Assembly: GCA_023390555.1 (NCBI GenBank)
Contig: JAEWCQ010000013.1
Coordinates: 1-59,497 of the forward strand
Direction: 5' to 3'
Length of the DNA: 59,497 bases
Source of the DNA: Bacillota bacterium
GTDB lineage: Bacteria; Bacillota; Clostridia; Lachnospirales; Lachnospiraceae
The notes beneath the pieces were generated by a model that was given only the letters and a program-made list of their open reading frames with translations, was not told the DNA's origin and did no database searches. The position numbers and the translations under genes were made by a program. Positions 53,839 through 59,497 of this stretch are shown here, in pieces (within the stretch, counting starts at the first letter, position 1; each line of letters starts with the position of its first letter).

Positions 53839-55128
53839 CTATAGATGCATTTTTCGAATTAGTTTGCTGTTGACAGCCCGAAGGCTTCCATCGGTACAAT
53901 GGTATACGGTAAGACCAAGCTGCGGTGCACAGGACATCACCGTATTGGTACAGTCCGTGCAGTTACTGATCAGAACTGCTTCCGCTCCTGCTTTCTTCAA
54001 TTGCAGAATTTTTTCCACCTGTCCGGGACAACGTCCGGGATTCTCACACTTCCATGCGCTTCCGGTATTTTTTGCCTGCTTGCAGTATGCAACTCCGGAA
54101 ATTTCACTTCCCATAGCTGCCGCCATTTCTTCCAGTCTCTCTTTGCCTGCTCCGCATGCACACACTAATATTCCAAGTTTTTTTGGAGCTTTCATAAATT
54201 CTTCTGCGGCAATGATCCCACCGGTCGTTTTTAAGACAGGAGCCGTTTGAAACGTGCGCTTTCCAGTAAATGGCCCGCCCATGATCAGTTCTCCGTAATT
54301 TTTTCCGATTCCTCCTGCCATGGTAAGAACATCTTCTACTTTTCTGCCGATTGGCACATCGAACAGTACCTGAATCAATGCATTCTCTTTTAATTTCCCT
54401 GCAACCGTCATATCCTTGTCAATGAGCGGTTTTTTCTCTTCCACCGCTTCACGAATTCGATATGCGGTTTCTGCGTTCAAAACGATCACATCTGCCGCGG
54501 CAGGCAGGGCATCCACCGGCAACAGTACTCCCATCGTCTCCCGAATCAAAGCTCTTTCCTCTCCCATCGGATAAAGATCTTTCAGTTTTTTTATTTCATA
54601 CCGATGTTCGGTATCTGCTGCTTCCAGCTTTGCAATTGCCTCTTTGTGCGATTCTTTTAATGCGATGATACCGCGCCTGACCTGAACAATATCCAGGATT
54701 ATGGACAGGGACCGGAGAAGTTTTTCCGGTTCCTTTTCGATTCTTGCTATGTTATGGGAAAGAATCGGTTCACACTCTGCTGCATTAATAATAACTGCTC
54801 CATTCTGACTCAACTTTGTCTGCAGTTTCACAGAAGTGGGAAATCCTGCTCCTCCAAGTCCGACAATTCCTGCTTCTTCTATCAGCTCAAGCGGAGATGT
54901 TCCGGTGAGCTCCACATATCCCGTATCTTCTGCCAGAGACTCCTCAATCACGATTTTGTCTTCCTCTACGGCAATTACGGTTCCACTGACACTTGTAAAA
55001 ATGTTTGCACCAAGTGCACCTTCCGGCTTCACAGCAATTTTCTCTCCGCGCTTTACGCTGTCACCAATCTGCTTTACTGCCTTTGACGCCGCACCGATAT
55101 GCTGTTTCAGTGGAAATATATATTCCAT
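53839..55128 (-). CDS. prdC: Electron-transfer protein PrdC (RnfC-like)
   Basis: This 429-residue protein is homologous to RnfC. It has GLGGAGFPTSVKLQTKL with the nucleotide-binding glycine loop (about residue 95), NAAECEPILSHN and a C-terminal Cys-rich part: ILVCACGAGKERLE, NPGRCPGQ and NCTDCTNTVMSCAPQL. PrdC proteins are thought to pass electrons from NADH or ferredoxin to PrdAB; some are selenoproteins, but I see only Cys codons here. It is the first prd gene, under the promoter at 55240-55268. Confidence 0.9.
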   Translation of the reverse strand: MEYIFPLKQHIGAASKAVKQIGDSVKRGEKIAVKPEGALGANIFTSVSGTVIAVEEDKIVIEESLAEDTGYVELTGTSPLELIEEAGIVGLGGAGFPTSVKLQTKLSQNGAVIINAAECEPILSHNIARIEKEPEKLLRSLSIILDIVQVRRGIIALKESHKEAIAKLEAADTEHRYEIKKLKDLYPMGEERALIRETMGVLLPVDALPAAADVIVLNAETAYRIREAVEEKKPLIDKDMTVAGKLKENALIQVLFDVPIGRKVEDVLTMAGGIGKNYGELIMGGPFTGKRTFQTAPVLKTTGGIIAAEEFMKAPKKLGILVCACGAGKERLEEMAAAMGSEISGVAYCKQAKNTGSAWKCENPGRCPGQVEKILQLKKAGAEAVLISNCTDCTNTVMSCAPQLGLTVYHCTDGSLRAVNSKLIRKMHL

Positions 55129-55239
55129 GCGGTGTTCCTCCTCTCTGTCAGACGAATCTTTCCGGAAAATAAAACAGACAAAAAAGTTTTACGGACTTCT
55201 TTGCCTGTATCAATCAATGTCTGCTGTTGTTATACTTGC

Positions 55240-55268
55240 ATTATAGGGTAGTGTATGATATTAGTAAA
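55240..55268 (-). promoter_or_regulatory. Promoter of the prd operon
   Basis: On the minus strand TTTACT (55268-55263), a 17-base spacer and TATAAT (55245-55240) lie about 112 bases upstream of the prdC ATG. The -10 is perfect. The start site should be near 55233. Confidence 0.7.
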
Positions 55269-55290
55269 GAGACGTTTATTAATATCAGGT

Positions 55291-55305
55291 ATGACACTTT
55301 GTCAT
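55291..55305. promoter_or_regulatory. LysR-type binding box
   Basis: ATGACACTTTGTCAT is a perfect inverted repeat (ATGACA/TGTCAT around CTT) and contains T-N11-A. Its centre (55298) is about 65 bases upstream of the predicted prd start site, the usual place for the recognition site of a LysR activator. It also lies 37 bases upstream of the LysR-type ATG. Confidence 0.75.
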
Positions 55306-55341
55306 GTCAGCAATCTATTTTTTATTAGGAGGATTACTCGT

Positions 55342-56238
55342 ATGGATATCAAACGGCTGGAATTACTGGCAGACATTTCCGAAACGGAAAATCTTACAAT
55401 CAGTGCGGAACATTTGGGATACACCCAGTCCGGTGTCAGTCATGTCATCAAAAAGCTGGAAGAAGAACTGGATATCACACTTTTAAAACGAACGAACCGT
55501 GGTGTAGCTCTTACGGAAGAAGCCAAAATTCTAATGCCATACGTTCGTTCCCTGATTGTTCAGTACAACCGTTTCTATGAAGCGGCAGATTCCATCAAGG
55601 GACTCCAGCGTGGTTCCATCACAATCGGAACTTACTCCAGTATCGCAATACGCTGGCTTCCTGTCATTATTAAAAAATTTCAAACGGATTATCCGAATAT
55701 TTCCCTGCAGATACGTGAGGGTGGATTGGAAGAAATCGAAGAATGGATGAATGCGGGTATGGTGGATTTTGGTTTTATCAGCCGTATTCCGCATCAGAAA
55801 TTTGAATTTATCACGTTAAATCAGGAGCCACTTTATGCCGTACTTCCGAAAAATTTCATAGTCCCACCGGAATTCCATGGCTCTTTTCCAGTCACTGCCT
55901 TTGCGGATTTCCCTTTTATCACTTCCGAATCCGGTGTTGACAACGATGTGGCTGCCACACTCCAGCAGGCCGGAATCCATCCGCCTGTTCGTTTTTACTG
56001 CAAGGATGACCATTCGATTATCGCCATGGTAGAACATGGTCTCGGCATTACGCTGCTTCCATCTCTTATTTTAGAGGGTTATGATCAGAATATTGTGAAA
56101 ATTCCACTTTCTGTCCCTGCCGTGCGTACGCTTGGTATCGGAATGGTTTCCTCCGATGACCTGACGACAGCCGCGAGAGCCTTTATCGCAATTGCCCGTC
56201 AGACCTTGAAGGAAATGCATCCCAATCCGGTTTTGTAG
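55342..56238 (+). CDS. LysR-family regulator of the proline reductase locus
   Basis: This 298-residue regulator has an N-terminal winged helix (LTISAEHLGYTQSGVSHVIKK, about residues 18-38) and a substrate-binding-like effector domain (from about 90: GSITIGTYSSIAIRWLP). I use the ATG at 55342 with TAGGAGGA; a longer reading from 55255 would span the LysR box. Divergent position and the palindrome at 55291-55305 make it the likely activator of the prd operon, perhaps with proline as effector (inference). Other clostridia use a sigma-54-type PrdR, so this is a different control scheme. Confidence 0.9.
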   Translation: MDIKRLELLADISETENLTISAEHLGYTQSGVSHVIKKLEEELDITLLKRTNRGVALTEEAKILMPYVRSLIVQYNRFYEAADSIKGLQRGSITIGTYSSIAIRWLPVIIKKFQTDYPNISLQIREGGLEEIEEWMNAGMVDFGFISRIPHQKFEFITLNQEPLYAVLPKNFIVPPEFHGSFPVTAFADFPFITSESGVDNDVAATLQQAGIHPPVRFYCKDDHSIIAMVEHGLGITLLPSLILEGYDQNIVKIPLSVPAVRTLGIGMVSSDDLTTAARAFIAIARQTLKEMHPNPVL

Positions 56239-56337
56239 ATACAGATCCGTTACTGCCAGATTCGTTTTTTCCGATACGGTATTCGACAGTTTTCCCAAAA
56301 ATCAATTCACTCAGATATAAAATCGTTACCGGGAGCA

Positions 56338-58200
56338 TCAAATGTTTCGTCCTGTTTGCTGCTTTTTCGGTACCTCGTTCAATTTCCAGTTACCCGGTTG
56401 CAAATATTTTTCTAATGTCTGATACAATACGTCTGCACCAATTGGTTTGATCAGATGATCATCCATACCGGCCACGAGTGATTCTGTAATGTCTTCCGCA
56501 AATGCATTCGCGGTCATGGCTATCACCGGTATCGACTGCGCCTGCGGATGAGCGGAAGCTCTTATTTTTCTCGTAGCATCATGTCCGTTAAGCACCGGCA
56601 TCTGTATATCCATCAGAATCAGATCATAGGTCCCGGGCTCCTGTTTCAGAAAAAGATCGACTGCTTCCTGCCCGTTTACTGCACAATCGATATCCAGACC
56701 GGTCAGTTTCAGCAACTCTACCATTACCTCCAGATTCAGCGCAGTATCATCTACCAGCATAACCTTGTGCCCTGAGAAATCATAATCTCCATATTTTTTT
56801 ACAGCTTCCGCTGTCGAGGCTCCTGCAAGATTCATAAAGACCTCAAATAGTGCCGACTGGAACATCGGCTTTGGGAGAAACAGATTCGCCCCTTCTTGTC
56901 TTGCCACATCATATACTTCCTTAAAATCATACGCCGAGACAATAATCATCAGTGTATCCTCATCAAATATTTCGCGTATTTTTTTCGTCACAGAGACTCC
57001 GTCCATTGAAGGAATTTTCCAGTCTATAAAACACACATCGTACCCATGTCCTCCATGATAAGCCTCCTTCAACTGCCGGATAGCATCCTGACCGCTGTCT
57101 GCACTCTCGTGCGACACCCCGATACGGTCAAGAACCTGTGAGGCATACTCCAGTGTACTTGCATCGTCATCCACAATCAGGCAGGATATTGCGGAAAGCT
57201 TTCTGCAAAGAAATCTCTGCCCTGACTCTATACAAGTTCTTCCAAAAGGAACCGATACGGTAAAAATTCTTCCGTTTTCCTCTGTATTTTCCATCCGGAG
57301 CGCACCCTGCATAAGATTTACCAGTCTGCAGGCCACTGAGAGACCTTCTTTGGCATATTCGCACTGCTGTGGCGTGTCACATAGATTACAACCGGTATCA
57401 ACCACTTCAAACTGTATAAATACTTTTTCTGCTTCTACTTTTTTCTGCGATACGATCAATTCTACACTCCCGCCTTCCGAAGTATATTTTAATGCATTGG
57501 AAAGCAGACTGTTCAGTATCTGATTTAAACACAGCTGATCCCCGATCAGTATTTCCTCTGTGATTCCGGAAAGATATAGATGAAAATCAATCTTTTTCTG
57601 TCTGCAAAGCTGATCGTACATTTCTCCAATTGATGTAATCAGCTGTCTGAAGTTGAATCGTTCGTTTTTCAATTCCAATTGATCGTTTTCCGATCTGTCC
57701 AAAATGTCATTAATGATATTCAATAAGGTATTGGAAGCAAACATCATCTTCTCCAGATTATCCGCTGCAACCGGATTATCCCGAACCACTTCTTTGGTCA
57801 TTTCCGTCAAACCAATCATTGCATTTAGCGGTGTACGTATTTCATAACTTATTTTGGAAAGGAAAGTGCTCTTCTCTCTGTTTGCACAATCCGCATCATG
57901 CCGGGCTTCTTCTGCTTCCTGTCTGGCTATTTCCAGCCGGCACACACTGTCTTCCAATTCAAGATTTTTATCTTTTAGTATAGATTCATTGTGAATTTTC
58001 ATAATCAGAGATACTATAAGTAATACAATACACAAACTAAGAAAAAACACGATGCCATAACCTGACAGCAGGGAATATGCCGTTCCTGTGCTCATCCAGA
58101 TTCCCGGTGCTGCCATAACAGTAGCCGGAATATGTATCAGCGCCATTGCCATAATCACTCCAGCCAAAATCATTCTTTTTGTTCTCCTTCTCGTCTTCAT
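56338..58200 (-). CDS. Hybrid histidine-kinase-like protein with two receiver domains, phosphoacceptor His missing
   Basis: This 620-residue protein has two N-terminal membrane helices (about residues 10-30 and 45-67) and a coiled coil (about 70-110). A kinase-like core and two receivers follow. The H-box reads SKISYEIRTPLN, so Tyr119 (TAT) replaces the usual phosphoaccepting His. The ATPase domain keeps an N-box (NQILNSLLSNALKY), but its G-boxes are weak (DTGCNLCD). Receiver 1 (SCLIVDDDASTLEY, FIDWKIPSMDG) and receiver 2 (KVMLVDDTALNLEV, LMDIQMPVLNG, IKPIG) keep the phosphorylatable Asp and Lys. It may be a pseudokinase that accepts phosphate from another kinase. The start has GGGGAAA upstream. 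Confidence 0.88.
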   Translation of the reverse strand: MKTRRRTKRMILAGVIMAMALIHIPATVMAAPGIWMSTGTAYSLLSGYGIVFFLSLCIVLLIVSLIMKIHNESILKDKNLELEDSVCRLEIARQEAEEARHDADCANREKSTFLSKISYEIRTPLNAMIGLTEMTKEVVRDNPVAADNLEKMMFASNTLLNIINDILDRSENDQLELKNERFNFRQLITSIGEMYDQLCRQKKIDFHLYLSGITEEILIGDQLCLNQILNSLLSNALKYTSEGGSVELIVSQKKVEAEKVFIQFEVVDTGCNLCDTPQQCEYAKEGLSVACRLVNLMQGALRMENTEENGRIFTVSVPFGRTCIESGQRFLCRKLSAISCLIVDDDASTLEYASQVLDRIGVSHESADSGQDAIRQLKEAYHGGHGYDVCFIDWKIPSMDGVSVTKKIREIFDEDTLMIIVSAYDFKEVYDVARQEGANLFLPKPMFQSALFEVFMNLAGASTAEAVKKYGDYDFSGHKVMLVDDTALNLEVMVELLKLTGLDIDCAVNGQEAVDLFLKQEPGTYDLILMDIQMPVLNGHDATRKIRASAHPQAQSIPVIAMTANAFAEDITESLVAGMDDHLIKPIGADVLYQTLEKYLQPGNWKLNEVPKKQQTGRNI

Positions 58201-58319
58201 TTTCCCCTTTTCAGTTCTCTAACCATCTTTTCTATGACCTTAGCTCTCACTCATTCATCCCACATGCATAAATTATACTCTTATTGCAGTAAAAATCAAA
58301 CAATATAGTGCGCACATGC

Positions 58320-58354
58320 AAAAAAGCCCCAATCCTGGAATGGATTGAAGCTTT
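58320..58354 (-). terminator. Terminator of the HPr-like gene
   Basis: On the minus strand AAGC and CAATCC pair with GGATTG and GCTT, followed by a run of six or more T. It starts about 17 bases after the stop codon at 58371. Confidence 0.75.
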
Positions 58355-58370
58355 CTCCCTGTGCCATAAT

Positions 58371-58601
58371 CTATGATGCAACCGCGTAACGTCTTAGAAC
58401 GTTTTCAAAATTAGAATCTTCACCACCGTATTTTACAGTCAGTATCTGGGAAAGATCCATACTTAAAACGCCCAAAAATGATTTTGCATCGATTACTACC
58501 CGATTGTAAAAAATATCAATGTCAAAATCACATTTTTCAGCTTCTCTTACAAATTCTTTTACCTCATTTGTATCAGACAGTCTGATTCGTTTTTCGTTCA
58601 T
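58371..58601 (-). CDS. HPr-like protein lacking the phosphorylatable His15
   Basis: This 76-residue protein aligns with HPr across VVIDAKSFLGVLSMDL, which matches the NAKSIMGVMSL region around the regulatory Ser46 of HPr; S41 here is the equivalent. The active-site loop with His15 (GLHARPA in HPr) is not present: the region reads SDTNEVKEFV. It cannot act as a PTS phosphocarrier. A Crh-like regulatory role, signalling through the serine, is a possibility. It has its own promoter and terminator and the ATG is preceded by GGAAGGTG. Confidence 0.8.
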   Translation of the reverse strand: MNEKRIRLSDTNEVKEFVREAEKCDFDIDIFYNRVVIDAKSFLGVLSMDLSQILTVKYGGEDSNFENVLRRYAVAS

Positions 58602-58677
58602 ATTTTCACCTTCCTAACTACATGGGAAATCCAGTTGTATGGCTCTGGATGCGTTGTATTAACAAGAAATCTTTGGA

Positions 58678-58706
58678 ATTATGACACCATTTTTTTATTT
58701 TGTCAA
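58678..58706 (-). promoter_or_regulatory. Promoter of the HPr-like gene
   Basis: On the minus strand TTGACA (58706-58701), a 17-base spacer and CATAAT (58683-58678) lie 76 bases upstream of the ATG. The leader holds a small ATCCAG/CTGGAT inverted repeat (58629-58650). Confidence 0.7.
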
Positions 58707-59236
58707 TTTTTTTAAAAGCGAATATCTGAACCATTTATGCACATATTACACAAGTTTTTAACTTTTTTGATTCCGTTTATTTTGTAAAAAAAGCATTTTC
58801 CTGGAAATTTTACATTCACATACAATTTATTGTACATTCTCACCTGATATCATTGTTTTCCCATAGAATATTATGCAAATTGCATGAAATTTATGGCTTT
58901 TTTGACTGTTTTTAAAGATTTATCGTGCCCTATATAATAAATATTCATTTTTATTTATTCTGTTACAATTTCTTTCTATTATGAACTGTTTTTCTTAATA
59001 ATTATTCATCGTCTTCTCTCGTTACCCTATTCATAAATTTTTTTCATACCGAAGTATCGGCTCCTGCAACCGGTTGCTCTTTTCCAAATGGAAACAGGAA
59101 GTAGGAATTTCATATCATAAATATACATTTGATTTGGAATATTATCTACCAATTTTTCGCCATTATACTCTCAGTCTGATGAAAATATCACTTTCTTAAG
59201 AAAAGTTCTTTCTGATAAAACGATTTATTTACATAC
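58707..59236. other. AT-rich gene-free region
   Basis: About 530 bases without a supportable gene. It is rich in T/A runs. The only clear structure is a 12-bp palindrome at 59066-59077 with neighbouring short inverted repeats (CCGA/TCGG at 59049-59060 and TTTCC/GGAAA near 59080-59095). No reading frame with a ribosome site was found beyond a few codons. Confidence 0.5.
59066..59077. promoter_or_regulatory. LacI/GalR-operator-like palindrome
   Basis: GCAACCGGTTGC is a perfect 12-bp palindrome. It matches the core of the operators at 5082 and 6551 (GCAATCGGTTGC) except for one base. It lies in a gene-free region, about 360 bases upstream of the HPr-like promoter. Confidence 0.4.
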
Positions 59237-59262
59237 AAAAAAAGAAGTCTCATGACTTCTTT
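59237..59262 (-). terminator. Terminator after tRNA-Trp / rRNA operon
   Basis: On the minus strand AAAGAAGTC (59262-59254) pairs with GACTTCTTT (59249-59241), followed by TTTT. It begins a few bases after the tRNA 3' end. Confidence 0.85.
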
Positions 59263-59264
59263 AA

Positions 59265-59335
59265 CAGGGGTGGAAGGAATCGAACCCTCCTCTGGAGTTT
59301 TGGAGACTCTTATTCTACCGATGAACTACACCCCT
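59265..59335 (-). tRNA. tRNA-Trp (anticodon CCA)
   Basis: The minus strand folds as a complete 71-base tRNA: acceptor AGGGGTG/CACCCCT, D-arm GTAGAAT region, anticodon stem GAGT/ACTC with loop CTCCAAA (anticodon CCA), T-arm GAGGG TTCGATT CCTTC and discriminator G, the tryptophan identity base. The CCA end is not encoded. It lies between the 23S rRNA 3' end and a terminator, so it is co-transcribed with the rRNA. Confidence 0.95.
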
Positions 59336-59409
59336 ACATTATGCAATTGCACTATAATAACTGCATATATCTTCAAAACTTCATACAGAATGACTTCCGA
59401 TTTCTTTTG

Positions 59410-59497
59410 GTCAAGCCCTCGACCGATTAGTAACAGTCAGCTCCATGCATTGCTGCACTTCCACCTCTGCCCTATCTACCTGATACTCTTTCAGGGG
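59410..59497 (-). rRNA. 23S rRNA, 3' end (partial)
   Basis: The minus strand ends with the conserved 23S 3'-terminal region (TACTAATCGGTCGAGGGCTTGACC). The gene continues past the right edge of the window. The 74 bases to the tRNA are too short for a 5S rRNA gene. Confidence 0.92.

Noticed and set aside
53825..53899. Longer start for PrdA
   Set aside because: The additional residues overlap the prdC end and lack a ribosome site; AGGAGGAAATAA precedes the ATG at 53824.
58707..59236. Riboswitch (c-di-GMP or similar) in the leader region of the HPr-like gene
   Set aside because: The short hairpins around 59049-59095 do not match conserved cores of c-di-GMP, purine, glycine or SAM classes that I know.
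59336..59409. A 5S rRNA gene between 23S and tRNA-Trp
   Set aside because: The gap is about 74 bases and has no 5S-like sequence.
1..59497. CRISPR arrays, transposases, integrases or phage genes
   Set aside because: No regularly spaced repeats and no such proteins were seen on either strand.

Overview
The window looks like chromosomal DNA of an anaerobic Firmicute of the Lachnospiraceae or a close clostridial relative. The reasons are moderate GC with AT-rich intergenic regions, strong AGGAGG-type ribosome binding sites, sigma-A promoters, binding-protein-dependent ABC systems, a GH42/LacI sugar locus, amino-acid fermentation (Stickland-type) genes and the absence of respiratory genes. I see no transposases, phage genes or CRISPR arrays. 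The right edge is the 3' end of a ribosomal RNA operon.

Layout, left to right. (1) 1-8.7 kb: a sugar locus. A maltose/galactan-type ABC importer and a partial uncharacterised protein are on the minus strand, a LacI regulator follows, and a divergent GH42 beta-galactosidase is on the plus strand. Near-identical LacI-type operators overlap both promoters. (2) 8.7-16.4 kb: housekeeping and envelope genes (L,D-transpeptidase, PAP2 protein, glutamine-dependent NAD synthetase, Hsp33, a methyltransferase, a membrane protein). (3) 16.5-31.2 kb: a minus-strand amino-acid catabolism island. It has a PLP dehydratase with an ABC importer, then a RocB-like M20 protein, a DDAH/arginine-deiminase-fold enzyme, a HisC-like aminotransferase, a 2-hydroxyacid dehydrogenase, an AEC transporter, an Fe-alcohol dehydrogenase and a class III aminotransferase. 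A divergent PucR-type regulator and an N-acyl-D-amino-acid deacylase flank it. (4) 31.2-46.2 kb: mostly housekeeping genes (DUF1002 protein, alpha/beta hydrolase, RecJ, TruA, tandem PPK2, exonuclease III, GGDEF-EAL protein, a HEAT-like methyltransferase, an amidase, CobO-type adenosyltransferase, endonuclease IV, a DMT transporter). It also holds a 44-codon ORF behind a perfect consensus promoter. (5) 46.3-56.2 kb: a D-proline reductase operon (prdC-prdA-small ORF-prdB), then an amino-acid ABC importer, a cytidylate-kinase-like protein and a proline racemase. A divergent LysR regulator has a palindromic box at about -65 of the prd promoter. (6) 56.3-59.5 kb: a hybrid histidine kinase without its phosphoacceptor histidine, an HPr-like protein without His15, a gene-poor stretch, tRNA-Trp and the 3' end of a 23S rRNA.

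How they may work together (inference). The prd operon looks like a self-contained import-racemise-reduce module for proline: ABC importer, racemase, then a reductase in which cysteine sits where clostridial PrdB has selenocysteine. The racemase carries a C-terminal TetR-like domain, so enzyme and possible regulator are one polypeptide. The 16-28 kb island could supply or dispose of connected metabolites: guanidino/arginine chemistry upstream, and a class III aminotransferase plus Fe-alcohol dehydrogenase of the type used for 4-aminobutyrate or 5-aminovalerate. These links are hypotheses from gene content and have not been shown.
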